Source: OFTM382 sp964352615 | GTDB taxonomy: Bacteria; Planctomycetota; Phycisphaerae; Phycisphaerales; UBA1924 | DNA length: 64,000 bases | Direction of reading: 5' to 3' | Assembly: GCA_964352615.1 (NCBI GenBank) | Contig: CAYGSG010000002.1 | Span: 1-64,000, forward strand | Shown: piece by piece, positions 1 to 8,810 of the stretch | Numbering within the stretch: position 1 is the first letter of the stretch | Layout of the letters: each line of letters opens with the position of its first letter | The notes under the pieces: model-generated | Seen by the model: only the letters and a program-made list of their open reading frames with translations | Databases searched by the model: none | What the model was told of the DNA's origin: nothing | Made by a program: the position numbers and the translations under genes

Positions 1-89
1 GTGGAGAGGATGGCGGTCCGATCGTCATCCAGGTCGATGATCACGGCGGCGGCCGACTCGATTCCCGCCTTCCGGTACACCTCCACATC
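1..89 (-). CDS. Partial TrkA-N/RCK-like fragment at the window edge
   Basis: The minus strand from base 89 to 1 reads, without a stop, as a segment containing KAGIESAAAVIIDLDDDR. This resembles the end of the nucleotide-binding (RCK_N/TrkA-N) domain of potassium channels and transporters, where an AGIE.ADAVI..TDDD pattern is typical. Only about 29 residues are present: the 3' part lies beyond the window and the 5' part is lost in low-complexity GC sequence. The assignment rests on pattern recognition of a short piece. Confidence 0.4.
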
Positions 90-119
90 CCGGGCCGGGG
101 GCGGGGCCGGGGGCCCGGC

Positions 120-144
120 GGGGGGGGGGGGGGGGGGGGGGGGG
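120..144. repeat. 25-base homopolymeric G run in GC-only sequence
   Basis: Bases from about 93 to 146 are almost entirely G and C, including 25 consecutive G. The run interrupts the minus-strand TrkA-N-like reading frame. It could be a genuine low-complexity tract, but it looks more like a sequencing or assembly artefact at a contig end. Confidence 0.7.
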
Positions 145-212
145 CCAACGCCCTGCCGCTCTCCCGTTGCACATAAGCTTGACCGGCGGCTGCGAATCCC
201 GATACTGGAAGG

Positions 213-1016
213 ATGCATCGCCGCCAAAGCCACCGCCAGCCCCGCCGGGCTTTCACGCTCATCGAGCTGTTGGTCGTCATCGCGATCATCGCGCTCTTGA
301 TCGGCATCCTGCTGCCGGCGCTGGGCAAGGCCCGCGAGGCGGGCAGGCGTGCGGTGTGCCTGTCGAACCTTCGCCAAGTCGGCGTTGGGCTGATGATGTA
401 CGCCAACGACAACGACGGCTGGGTGCCGCGCGAAGCGGGAAGCCTCAACGTGCCCGAGCCGCTGCGGTCCATCGACGGCTGGCCGGAACTGCTGAGGCCC
501 TACATCGACACGCCGGGCTCGGAGGCCGAACTCGACGATCTCTACACCAACGCCGCCATGTACCACTGCCCGAGCCGGGGCTTCGAGAAAAGCTCGGTCA
601 CGCATCGCTACGCCGGGCTCGTCGAAGGCCATCAGGTTCACTACGTTGTCAATGGCTTGCAGTTTCGCGAGCCGGGCTTGGTCGCGACCGGGCTCGATAC
701 CAGCAAGCCCCCCACTCGGCTCATCAGCGTGCCGTTTACGTCCAAGGCGCCGTACCTCGCTGAATACACGCTCGACGAAACGGGGGTTAACTTTCGCAGC
801 CACTACCGGGTCAACGCAACCAACGCCGGCATCAGCATCTTCTACGACCTCTACCGCACGAGCACCATCCTCGGCGGCGTGACGACCCGCCGCATCGACC
901 CAACCCGCCACGGCAACGGGATGAACATCCTCTTCCACGACGGGCATGTTGGCCTCGTCACCGAAGACATTACCACCACCCTCGAGTTCTGGGACGATGG
1001 CGATTATCTGCGTTGA
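213..1016 (+). CDS. Type II secretion/prepilin-like protein, H-X9-DG family
   Basis: A 267-aa pilin-like protein. The short basic leader (residues 1-12) is followed by the prepilin peptidase motif and hydrophobic helix FTLIELLVVIAIIALL (about 14-34). The C-terminal region carries HGNGMNILFHDGHVG, the H-X9-DG signature of the large planctomycete/verrucomicrobial DUF1559-like family. The leader is expected to be cleaved by a prepilin peptidase, leaving a membrane-anchored or assembled surface protein. It stands alone, like its paralogues at 12.0 and 23.9 kb and unlike the pseudopilin operon at the window end. The start is the ATG giving the usual 10-15 residue leader. The substrate or partner of these orphan pilins is unknown. 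Confidence 0.88.
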   Translation: MHRRQSHRQPRRAFTLIELLVVIAIIALLIGILLPALGKAREAGRRAVCLSNLRQVGVGLMMYANDNDGWVPREAGSLNVPEPLRSIDGWPELLRPYIDTPGSEAELDDLYTNAAMYHCPSRGFEKSSVTHRYAGLVEGHQVHYVVNGLQFREPGLVATGLDTSKPPTRLISVPFTSKAPYLAEYTLDETGVNFRSHYRVNATNAGISIFYDLYRTSTILGGVTTRRIDPTRHGNGMNILFHDGHVGLVTEDITTTLEFWDDGDYLR

Positions 1017-1116
1017 GCCTGATTCCACACGCTTGCACCGACAGCCCGGGCCTTGGTACGCTTGGGTTCGTTCTGAGCAACATTGGATTCTGGCAGATCA
1101 TCAAGGAGTTTCGGCC

Positions 1117-1488
1117 ATGGAAAAGATCGGCGGTATTATCTTCGCACTCATCATCGCCGGCGGCTTCGTGGCGTGGAAGTACTCGCAGAAGGGCACGGCC
1201 TCCAACGAGTACCGCGACGCCATGATCAGCGTCTACGAGACCGCCTGCAACGACCAGGCCGAGATCGACTACGTCACCGGCGTGGTCACATCGGTGCATG
1301 AATCCGCGTTCGAGGATGCCTACATGATGGGCGGGCGGCGCAGCTCGGCCTCCATGGACGACTACGCTTACGCCGAGTCGCTCCAGCGGGCGCTGGCGGC
1401 GCAGCTCACACGCGACAAGCAGGCGGACCTGCTCGCTCGATGCACCGCTGTGTACGACGATTTCATGAGCTTCGACCCCAACGGCTGA
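1117..1488 (+). CDS. Small single-pass membrane protein, unknown function
   Basis: A 123-aa protein beginning MEKIGGIIFALIIAGGFVAW: one N-terminal transmembrane helix (about residues 4-20) and a soluble acidic C-terminal part rich in Tyr, Asp and Ala. The AAGGAG ribosome site at 1103-1108 fixes the ATG at 1117, although the frame is open further upstream. It lies about 100 bases after the prepilin-like gene and 25 bases before the carboxyltransferase gene. I recognise no family. Confidence 0.6.
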   Translation: MEKIGGIIFALIIAGGFVAWKYSQKGTASNEYRDAMISVYETACNDQAEIDYVTGVVTSVHESAFEDAYMMGGRRSSASMDDYAYAESLQRALAAQLTRDKQADLLARCTAVYDDFMSFDPNG

Positions 1489-1513
1489 TCGGCCCCGCCC
1501 CTACCGTGTCGCC

Positions 1514-3181
1514 ATGAGCGACACGCACAGCCCCCTCAAGCAGGCCAACGCCGAGTTCAACGAGCAAGAGGCCGCCATCCGCCAGGGAGGCGGCTCCAAG
1601 GCGATCGAACGCCAGCACGCCAAAAACCGTCTGACCGCCCGCGAACGCATCGACGCGGCCATCGACAAGGACTCGTTCTTTCAAGAGCTCGGGCTGTGGG
1701 CCGCATTCGGCATGTACGCCGAGCACGGCGGGGCGCCCGCCGCCGGTGTGGTAACGGGCATCGGAACCGTTCAAGGCCGCCGGCACATGATCATCGCCAA
1801 CGACGCGACCGTCAAAGCCGGTGCCTTCTTCCCGATGACCTGCAAAAAGATCATCCGCGCGCAGTCGGTAGCCCGCATGGCCCGCCTGCCGCTGCTCTAC
1901 CTTGTCGATTCCGCCGGCGTGTTCCTGCCTCTGCAAGAAGACGTCTTTCCGGACACCGACGACTTCGGTCGCATCTTCTATCTCAACAGCGTCATCAGCG
2001 CCGAGGGCATCCCTCAAATCAGCGCGATCATGGGCAACTGCGTCGCTGGCGGCGGCTACTTGCCCGTGCTCTGCGATACGCTGCTCATGACCGAGGGCAG
2101 CGGGCTCTACCTCGCCGGCCCGGCGCTTGTGAAAGCCGCCATCGGCCAAGAAGTCGACGACGAAACACTCGGCGGCGCCTCCATGCACGCTGCCATCAGC
2201 GGCACCATCGACTTCAAAGAACCCGACGACCCGGCCTGCCTCAACAGAGTCCGCGAGCTCATCAAGAAGTACCCCGAGCAAGACCCGCCCGAGCCTGCCA
2301 GCATCCCACCCGTCCGCGATGCGGGCGATGTCTACAGCATCTTCACTGACAAGCCCGGCCAGCAGTACGACGTGCTCGATTTGATCGCGTGCTTTGTCGA
2401 TGGACGCACCATGCCCAACGCCGAGGGCCACGAATCGCTCGCGCCCGACTTCGACGAGTACAAGGCCGACTTCGGGCGGTCGATCGTCTGCGGGTACGCG
2501 AATATCGGCGGCCGGCCCGTGGGCATCGTCGCCAACCAGGGCAAGCTCACCGAGCGCAGCCTGCCCGGCGGCAAGGCCGGGCCCACCACCTCGACCAACA
2601 TGCCGCGCGTGATCTACGACGATGCAGCGGACAAGGCCGCGCGGTTCATCATGGACTGCAACCAGCGCAGGGTCCCGCTCGTGTTCCTGCACGACACGAC
2701 CGGCTTCATGGTCGGGCGTGACAGCGAGCAGGGCGGCATCATCCGGGCTGGCGCGAAGATGGTCAACGCGATGAGCAACTGCATCGTGCCCAAGATCGTC
2801 GTCATCCTCGGCGGCTCCTACGGCGCGGGCAACTACGCGATGTGCGGCCGGGCGTTCGGGCCGTTTCTTACACTCGCGTGGCCCGGCACGCGCTGCGCCG
2901 TGATGGGTGCAGCACAGGCGAGCGGCACGCTCGCGATGATCGAGGCCAAGAGCCGCGAGCGCAAGGGCGAGGAGATCGATCCCGAGACTCGGGACCAGAT
3001 TCTTGCTGCGGTTCGCGCGAGCTACGACGAGCAGCAGGACATCCGCCACGGCGCCGCCCGCGGCTGGCTCGACAGGATCATTGAGCCCCACCGCACGCGC
3101 GAAGAGCTGATCGCGGCGCTGGGGGCTGCGGGTAACTGGCCGACGGACCGGGCGTTTGCGACGGGGGTTCTCCAAACCTGA
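1514..3181 (+). CDS. Acyl-CoA carboxylase carboxyltransferase subunit (methylcrotonyl-/propionyl-CoA type)
   Basis: A 555-aa biotin-dependent carboxyltransferase of the MccB/PccB family, of usual length. It would move the carboxyl group from carboxybiotin to an acyl-CoA. The N-terminal carboxyltransferase half (about 30-290) contains GGGYLPVLCDTLLM and GQEVDDETLGGASMH. The C-terminal half (about 300-545) contains LPGGKAGPTT and GGSYGAGNYAMCGRAFGP, typical oxyanion-hole and acyl-CoA-binding segments. The QEVDDETLGGA...H region resembles methylcrotonyl-CoA carboxylase beta more than propionyl-CoA carboxylase, but substrate cannot be fixed. No biotin carboxylase/BCCP partner is nearby, so the alpha subunit must be encoded elsewhere. 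Confidence 0.9.
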   Translation: MSDTHSPLKQANAEFNEQEAAIRQGGGSKAIERQHAKNRLTARERIDAAIDKDSFFQELGLWAAFGMYAEHGGAPAAGVVTGIGTVQGRRHMIIANDATVKAGAFFPMTCKKIIRAQSVARMARLPLLYLVDSAGVFLPLQEDVFPDTDDFGRIFYLNSVISAEGIPQISAIMGNCVAGGGYLPVLCDTLLMTEGSGLYLAGPALVKAAIGQEVDDETLGGASMHAAISGTIDFKEPDDPACLNRVRELIKKYPEQDPPEPASIPPVRDAGDVYSIFTDKPGQQYDVLDLIACFVDGRTMPNAEGHESLAPDFDEYKADFGRSIVCGYANIGGRPVGIVANQGKLTERSLPGGKAGPTTSTNMPRVIYDDAADKAARFIMDCNQRRVPLVFLHDTTGFMVGRDSEQGGIIRAGAKMVNAMSNCIVPKIVVILGGSYGAGNYAMCGRAFGPFLTLAWPGTRCAVMGAAQASGTLAMIEAKSRERKGEEIDPETRDQILAAVRASYDEQQDIRHGAARGWLDRIIEPHRTREELIAALGAAGNWPTDRAFATGVLQT

Positions 3182-3508
3182 GCGAGTCGGCTGCGCAGCG
3201 CTGGTCGTGCGGCGAAGGTCGGTAAGAATCGCGCTTGCAGCGCGTCGGCGGGCCTCGTCGGGCGCTTCGACGTTGTCGACCACGCTGGCGAGGCCGGCGC
3301 GGGCCGAGGCGCGCAAGCGAGTTTCGAGATGAGCGGAGCGCGCAGCGCGGATGGCTTCGAGCGATTCGAGTGCTGCGGCGAACTTGGGCGAGGCGATGGC
3401 CTCGGCGAGTTCGGCCAGCGTGAGGCCGTGGTAGTTGCAGAGCTGGAGTTCTGTCACGGCCGGGTCGAGGTAGTCCTCGAGCAGCCGGTTGTGATCGACG
3501 TGGTTCAT
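3182..3508 (-). CDS. Small HTH-like helical protein; 3' end unresolved
   Basis: From an ATG at 3508, preceded by AGGGGG, the minus frame reads MNHVDHNRLLEDYLDP, then GLTLAELAEAIASPKFAAAL, then an Ala/Arg-rich helical stretch ending ILTDLRR. This matches a helix-turn-helix family I recall from planctomycetes. About 109 codons lie in non-overlapping sequence. The frame has no stop before it enters the antisense of the carboxyltransferase gene, where it stays open by composition to 1463. I place the end at the gene border; the true stop may be hidden by a frameshift, or the genes may overlap. Confidence 0.45.
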
Positions 3509-3947
3509 GCTCGCCCCCTGTGGGCATTGTGGTCGCTTGGGCGGCCAGAGCAATGAGCCGGGTCGATAGGGACGCAAAGTTGCGCGCGCGGGAGGTGGGT
3601 GGGGAGAAAAACGCGGAGGCGCGGAGTGAAGACGCGGAGATCGCGGAGGGGCAAAAGGCGGAGGAGTGGCAGAGAAGAAGCCAGATAGGCAAGGAGCGGG
3701 AGAGAGGAAGAGAAGAAGAAGTCGGAGTTTCACCACAGAGGCACAGAGAGCACAGAGAAGAGGGACGGCGGAGAAGAAGCTGGAAAAGCCGTGAGGGAGC
3801 GGCCTGCTTGAGCACCTTGCAGCGGTGGCACAGCCCCCTCTGCTTGCTGGTTGTGTCTCTCGCAGAAGGCCGAGCGTCTTGCCCGGCTGCCAGCCGACCG
3901 GATGCGCCATTAGGCCGACCGGATGTCCCGTTAGGCGGACCGGATGC
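3509..3947. other. Gene-free, purine-rich repeat-bearing spacer
   Basis: About 440 bases between the HTH-like gene and the TPR-like gene. It carries two families of purine-rich dispersed repeats and the start of a 21-bp tandem repeat, listed separately. I see no credible coding frame. Open frames here encode low-complexity Arg/Glu or Leu/Ser strings typical of this repeat. Confidence 0.6.
3602..3765. repeat. Dispersed purine-rich repeats of the CACAGAGGCACAGAG and CGCGGAGGCGCGGAG types
   Basis: Two degenerate purine-rich blocks. The first (about 3602-3655) is a series of ACGCGGAG-type units. The second (3726-3763) starts TTTCACCACAGAGGCACAG and continues with CACAGAG units. Such sequences recur in many environmental bacterial genomes and generate spurious ORFs with LCVLCVSVV-like peptides. 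That recurrence is from memory and was not searched here. They mark a neutral spacer that tolerates insertion. Confidence 0.55.
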
Positions 3948-3953
3948 TCAGAC
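3893..3953. repeat. 21-bp tandem repeat, three copies
   Basis: The unit GCCGACCGGATGYSCCRTTAG occurs at 3893-3913 and 3914-3934, with a third, decaying copy from 3935. The last copy runs into the stop codon of the downstream minus-strand gene at 3948-3950. Recent tandem duplication is the simplest explanation. Confidence 0.7.
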
Positions 3954-5150
3954 CCCCGGCGATGGTTGCGAGACCACGGGAGACTCGCGGCGCAACCGGG
4001 TCATAAACTTGCCGATCTGCTTTCTCATAATGATCGCCGCGAGCCCAAGAGCCGCAATGATGCCACCCCAGAAGTACGGCCCGTGCCCCGGCAGCGTTGG
4101 AGGCTGGCTCGGCTCGACCCAATCGTCCCAGAACCCCGCGTGGGTGTCCGGGTGCAGCCCCGCGCTCAACTTATCGAGCATGAACCGCTGGCGTGCGGCT
4201 CGCCAGCCGTCGGCCTCGGCTCTCGCACGCGGGTAGTAGCTGCGAACGCGGTTGGCCGTTGTTCCCACGAGCGACGAACCGACGTAGAGATCTGCGTCTT
4301 CGCGAATAGGCCAGAGTGAGTGGCCTCCGGCATCCAGCAGTTCTTGTTGGCGCAGCCTCGCAAGCGTGCCGAGGACGTTGTCATCTCGGCGAGTCAGAGC
4401 GACGGCCAGCGCGTTGAACATGTCGACGCTCTCCCAGCCAGCACCAAGCGAGATCATTCCGGCCACTCCTTGCACGGCCTCGTCCGGCTCCTCGCCCCAC
4501 TTTGCCAACTGCGGCAGCTTCTCGCCACCCGCTTCATCGAGGTCAAGGAACGAGGTGGAGTCGTACCAGCCCCACCTCTCCTCATCGGGCCGCTCGATGA
4601 TCCACAGGATCGCACGAAGCTGGTACTTCTCTCGGCCAAAGTGCGCATCGGGGTTCACCTCGATCGCCTCAGCGATCAGGTCCCGACTGCGCTCCACATC
4701 GCTCATGTCGGATCGATCCGCGCCGCCAGCAAGCCACCGATGCACATGGAACGTGCCGAGATTGGCGAGATAGCGGTAGCGGTGCTCGCCGGTGTCCCCG
4801 CCCGCCGACTCGATAGCTTCGATCACCGCGAGCTTGCGCGCCATCCACTCGATGGCCTCGTCATAGCGGCCCAGCCGGTCACACGCCACACCTGCGTTGT
4901 CGTACAACTCGAGATCGGTCGCGCCGGCTTCGATCTCGCCCGCCACCCGCTCCAGCCGCATCTCGTAGTACAGCGGCGGGAACCGGTCGAACCGGCCGGT
5001 GATGATCTCGACGATGCCCGGCAGGCCCGCAGCCTCCGCCTTGAGCGTGTCGTAGTCCCACAAGCATGCCTTGGCCACGCCGACGACGGTAACCGTCACG
5101 GCAAACCCGGCCCAACACAACGCCCTGAAAGATGGCAACGTCCGTCGCAT
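3948..5150 (-). CDS. Membrane-anchored TPR-like protein
   Basis: About 400 aa. It begins with a hydrophobic signal-anchor (FRALCWAGFAVTVTVVGVA) followed by ACLWDYDTL, a start I associate with a planctomycete/verrucomicrobial TPR-like family. The region DLELYDNAGVACDRLGRYDEA reads as a tetratricopeptide helix pair. Near the C-terminus, PYFWGGIIAALGLAAIIM is a second transmembrane helix followed by a basic tail. The bulk is therefore probably periplasmic. The ATG at 5150 has GAGG eight bases upstream; a GTG at 5159 in frame is an alternative. Function unknown. Confidence 0.7.
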   Translation of the reverse strand: MRRTLPSFRALCWAGFAVTVTVVGVAKACLWDYDTLKAEAAGLPGIVEIITGRFDRFPPLYYEMRLERVAGEIEAGATDLELYDNAGVACDRLGRYDEAIEWMARKLAVIEAIESAGGDTGEHRYRYLANLGTFHVHRWLAGGADRSDMSDVERSRDLIAEAIEVNPDAHFGREKYQLRAILWIIERPDEERWGWYDSTSFLDLDEAGGEKLPQLAKWGEEPDEAVQGVAGMISLGAGWESVDMFNALAVALTRRDDNVLGTLARLRQQELLDAGGHSLWPIREDADLYVGSSLVGTTANRVRSYYPRARAEADGWRAARQRFMLDKLSAGLHPDTHAGFWDDWVEPSQPPTLPGHGPYFWGGIIAALGLAAIIMRKQIGKFMTRLRRESPVVSQPSPGV

Positions 5151-5213
5151 GTGCGGCACCTCGATACCTACCCATCCGCGAGCGGGGCATAGCGGTTCCG
5201 GCCACGAACGCCT

Positions 5214-6176
5214 CTACTGCACCAAGCCCTTGGTCAGCCGCATGAAGGCGGTCTCGAGGTTGACTGGTTCTTCGTTGAACTGCGTGATCCGCAGGCCGTG
5301 GTTGACGAGCATGCTCGGCATGTCGGCGAAGTTCTGGCCCTGGCCCTGCTGGAACGCGACGTGCAGCATCGCGTGCTCGCCGCTGCCGTTGTCGCCCCCT
5401 TCGGCGATGGTCACGCTGTCAACACCCGGGAACTTGCTGAGCAGGTCGGCGGCCTCCTGGTATTTCTCGGCGATGCCGATGTGGATCACGTGGCCGATGC
5501 GGGCCTGGCGCAGGATCTCGCTGACCGGGCCGTTGAACAGGAGCTGGCCGCGCTCGATGATTCCGACGACGTTGCACAACTCGGCCAGCTCGTGGAGGAT
5601 GTGGCTCGATATGAGGATGGTCTTGCCCATCCGCTTGAGCTCCTTGAGCAGTTCGCGGATCTCGATGCGTGCGCGGGGGTCGAGGCCCGAAGCGGGCTCA
5701 TCCATCAGCAGCACCTTGGGATCGTGCAGCAGCACGCGGGCGATCGACAGTCGTTGTTGCATGCCGCGCGACAGGCTGTTCACCTCGGCGGTCTTCTTGT
5801 AACCAAGGTCCGTCAGTTCGAGCACATCGGCGACGACCCGGCGGCGCTGCTCGCCGTTGATGTTGTACGCGGCGGCAAAGAACTCCAGGTACTCAATAAC
5901 AACCATGTCCTCGTACGCGCCCATGAAGTCGGGCACGTACCCGATGAGCGGGCGGATCTGACGGTTCTGGTAGCCGACCGTTTGCCCGCAGACCTGCGCC
6001 TGCCCGCTCGAAGGCTTCAAGAGCGTGGCGAGAATCTTGATGGTCGTGGTCTTGCCCGCGCCGTTAGGCCCGATGAACCCGAAGCAGTCGCCCTGCTCGA
6101 TGGTGAGGTTTAGGCTGTCGAGCGCGACAAGGTCGTTGTAGCGTTTGGTCAGGTTGATGGTCTCGATCATGCGCAC
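5214..6176 (-). CDS. ABC-2-type transporter ATP-binding protein
   Basis: A 320-aa ATPase of the CcmA/GldA class. Visible motifs are Walker A GPNGAGKTTT (about 37-46), Q-loop region near IGYVPDFMGAYE, signature LSRGMQQRL, Walker B VLLMDEPASGLDP and the switch His in SSHILHEL. The extra C-terminal 80 residues are typical of this class. The GTG at 6176 is preceded by GAGGAG. The following gene, upstream on the same strand, encodes a very large membrane protein, but no ABC-2 permease is recognisable here, so the transported substrate is unknown. Confidence 0.9.
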   Translation of the reverse strand: MRMIETINLTKRYNDLVALDSLNLTIEQGDCFGFIGPNGAGKTTTIKILATLLKPSSGQAQVCGQTVGYQNRQIRPLIGYVPDFMGAYEDMVVIEYLEFFAAAYNINGEQRRRVVADVLELTDLGYKKTAEVNSLSRGMQQRLSIARVLLHDPKVLLMDEPASGLDPRARIEIRELLKELKRMGKTILISSHILHELAELCNVVGIIERGQLLFNGPVSEILRQARIGHVIHIGIAEKYQEAADLLSKFPGVDSVTIAEGGDNGSGEHAMLHVAFQQGQGQNFADMPSMLVNHGLRITQFNEEPVNLETAFMRLTKGLVQ

Positions 6177-6206
6177 GGACAGATACTCCTCGCCATCACG
6201 GCATCA

Positions 6207-8810
6207 TCACGGACCATTTGCGTCGGGCGCACCGGCGCCACCCTCAGGGGCACTGCCTGTATTGGGAAACACCGGCGGCAGTTCTCCAAGCGGGTACACC
6301 CACCGCACGAGCGTTCGGCCGCGCACCTGCGGCGTGCGCACCTGCCCGTTGATCCGCACACGGAAGGGCGTCGGGCAGCTTTCTTTGCCTTCGATCTCCA
6401 GCATGCCGATCACGACCACGCACGGCTGGGTGAACCATCGCGACAGGTCGAGCGTCTGCGAATTGGCACGGCGCATGAGCGCCGGGCCGCGATTCTGCGT
6501 CGTCGAGAAGTTCGGCGGATCGAGCTGGTTAAAGAAGCTCATCGCGATCAGGCGTTGATCGAGCGCCCCCTGCGTGGGCCGGGCGCTGAAATCGCCGAGT
6601 CCGAGGTTGGGCCGCTTGGTCATGTTGGTCATCAACAGACCAAGGTCCGACCTCACCGCACCCGGTGCTCGGGTCGTGAGCTGGGTGAGGCTCCGTGTCT
6701 CGCCGGATGGCCACGGCTGGGCCAATGCGTAGGCCGAGCCGACCGCGAGCAGGCGGCCGGTCGGATCATCGAACTTCGCGCCGACCCGTGAGGTCAATGC
6801 CAATGGCTGCTGACGCTCGACCACGAACACATGCACGTTGGTCAACTCGCCCGGCAGGTTGTGACTCAGCACGCCTTCGAGCGTGCTCTTGGTCGGGTCG
6901 ATCGCACGGCGGACCACGCCGAAGTCCTCGGCTTCGAGGGGCATGGGCCTGATGCCCTGCCAGTCCATTCCGCCGAGCCATTCCATCTCGACTTGCTTGA
7001 CCGTCGATCGCGCGGGGAAGGTGAGTTTGCTGGGCGCTCTGCTATCGATCGGATAGCCGCGCGAATCGGGGAAACCGACCCCGCCCGTGCGCGCCGTGCC
7101 GTCGCTCGCCTCCCAGGGCGAAACAACGTGCGTGTACCGGCCCCGGCCCCCGACGGCGAGCTCGGCGTCGGTGCCCACCTCGACGGTCGCCTCGCCGTAC
7201 GCCGGGATCATCATGCTCGCGATGGTGCGCGTGCGTTGCAGCCGCTCGCCGTAGACGTGATCGAGGAACGTCAGGTGATCGAACGTGAGCGCCTTGGGCT
7301 TGATCGCCCACGCGCCGCCCCACGCAAGGCCCGTGAAGACAAGCCCCGCGCCGACGAACGCGACCCACGCGTGCCGAGTCAGGTCACGGCTCTTGAGCCC
7401 GAAGAACCCGCCCGGTCCAGCAATCAGCCAGTACAACGCGAACACCGCAATGCCAAGCAGCACGCCCGTCGCCGCCTGACCCGTCAAATTGATCTCGTCC
7501 CCGACGTCGCTGTCCACCCACGAGAACGTGCGGTTGCTGATCTCGGCCGAGTTGGGCCTGCGGTTGTACTCTTCCACGCCCGCCTTGCTCAGCAGCGCCC
7601 CGCGCCGACCAAGCACGCGGTGCCAGAACACATCCGCCTCGGGCACGCCCGGCGAGACACTGTTCTGCGGCACAAAATTCGTCGCACTCGGTGAACCACG
7701 CCGAGCCTCAAGCCCCGGCAGGTCCAGCCCGACGAGCGTCACCGCGCCAACGCCCACCAGCCGCCGGCTCACGACCGCGCGGCCGTCAGGACCGCTGAGA
7801 ATCGTCATCGCTTCTCGTGGCTCCGCCTCGGCCAGCGGGTCCAGAGCATGCACCGTGATCGGCCTGCGCAGCAGCACATCGGGCGTTACCGCCAGCATCG
7901 GCATGTAGTCAGCGACCGGCTGCGACTCACGCCGCTCGATGCTCACCCTTGGCAGCAGCGACGCCAACTCCTGGTTCTCAAGCGCCAGCCAGTCGTTGCC
8001 CACAACCGGCAGCACCACCACCAGATGCCCGCCCCGCTGCACCCACTCCCGCAGCGCGCGCGCTTGGTCGAGGCTCACGCCGACCGGGCTGCCCTCGCTC
8101 CAGATGACTTCTGCGTAAGGCGACAGCCCGAACCACCGATCGGGCAGATCCGCGGGCGATACCCCGCGAATGACGCGTGCCTGCTCGTGCCCGAAAGGCA
8201 TGAACGAGCTCTGCGCGTCGATGCCGTCGCTGTACGCATCGAGCCCCATTGTGCGATTGCCAACGACCATCATCGCGCCCTGGCCCGCGAGCAGCACCGA
8301 GTCCGTCACCGGTGATCTCGGCAGCCGAAGCTGGGCGATCAGTTCGCCCTCGCGATACCCCAGCGCCCCGGTACCGCCACCGCCTTCGAGCGCTTCGTAC
8401 ACGCCCACGATCGGAGTCGGGTCGCCCGTGAAGCCCGAGGGAATCCGCGCGTACAACGTGACGGGTTGACGCACGCCCGGATTGGTCGACACCACCGTGC
8501 GGTACTCGCTCAGGTCGCCGTCGGCATCGGGCAATCCGAGTCGGACGATCACCTCTCGGCGTTCACTGGTTTGTTCCGTGATGGAGAGCCTTATCCCGCA
8601 CCACGAGCCCGCCCGCACCACGCCCCCGATGCCGAAGCTCTCAAGATCGATCCGCACGGGGTCGAGTTGCATCGGCGCATCGCTCGCTGCGTCCGCTCCG
8701 AGCAGGTCCGTCTGCCCGCGAACTGGCCCCGCCAGCATCGCGCACGCAACAGCTGCCAGCAGCCACGCCGCCCACTGCCCCCACCGGTTGCTCGCGTCCG
8801 AGAAAGTCAT
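6207..8810 (-). CDS. Large membrane protein with GATase-1-like segment
   Basis: About 867 aa with a signal peptide (WAAWLLAAVACAMLAGPVRG), a long extracytoplasmic region, then at least two transmembrane helices in the C-terminal half (GVLLGIAVFALYWLIAGPGG and AWVAFVGAGLVFTGLAWGGA). The stretch ALREWVQRGGHLVVVLP resembles the class I glutamine-amidotransferase-like fold found in GldG-like and BatA-associated proteins. I chose the ATG at 8810, which gives a good signal peptide; the frame is open to 8876 but that would overlap the divergent gene at 8875. The ABC ATPase gene starts 30 bases after its stop, so the two are probably one operon. Role in transport or envelope biogenesis is inferred only. 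Confidence 0.6.
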   Translation of the reverse strand: MTFSDASNRWGQWAAWLLAAVACAMLAGPVRGQTDLLGADAASDAPMQLDPVRIDLESFGIGGVVRAGSWCGIRLSITEQTSERREVIVRLGLPDADGDLSEYRTVVSTNPGVRQPVTLYARIPSGFTGDPTPIVGVYEALEGGGGTGALGYREGELIAQLRLPRSPVTDSVLLAGQGAMMVVGNRTMGLDAYSDGIDAQSSFMPFGHEQARVIRGVSPADLPDRWFGLSPYAEVIWSEGSPVGVSLDQARALREWVQRGGHLVVVLPVVGNDWLALENQELASLLPRVSIERRESQPVADYMPMLAVTPDVLLRRPITVHALDPLAEAEPREAMTILSGPDGRAVVSRRLVGVGAVTLVGLDLPGLEARRGSPSATNFVPQNSVSPGVPEADVFWHRVLGRRGALLSKAGVEEYNRRPNSAEISNRTFSWVDSDVGDEINLTGQAATGVLLGIAVFALYWLIAGPGGFFGLKSRDLTRHAWVAFVGAGLVFTGLAWGGAWAIKPKALTFDHLTFLDHVYGERLQRTRTIASMMIPAYGEATVEVGTDAELAVGGRGRYTHVVSPWEASDGTARTGGVGFPDSRGYPIDSRAPSKLTFPARSTVKQVEMEWLGGMDWQGIRPMPLEAEDFGVVRRAIDPTKSTLEGVLSHNLPGELTNVHVFVVERQQPLALTSRVGAKFDDPTGRLLAVGSAYALAQPWPSGETRSLTQLTTRAPGAVRSDLGLLMTNMTKRPNLGLGDFSARPTQGALDQRLIAMSFFNQLDPPNFSTTQNRGPALMRRANSQTLDLSRWFTQPCVVVIGMLEIEGKESCPTPFRVRINGQVRTPQVRGRTLVRWVYPLGELPPVFPNTGSAPEGGAGAPDANGP

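Noticed and set aside
1463..3910. Very long open frame antisense to the carboxyltransferase gene
   Set aside because: Apart from its HTH-like segment at 3182-3508, it is a composition artefact of high-GC antisense frames, with no recognisable domain.
3520..3947. Small genes in the purine-rich spacer
   Set aside because: All frames encode repetitive low-complexity peptides produced by the dispersed repeat.
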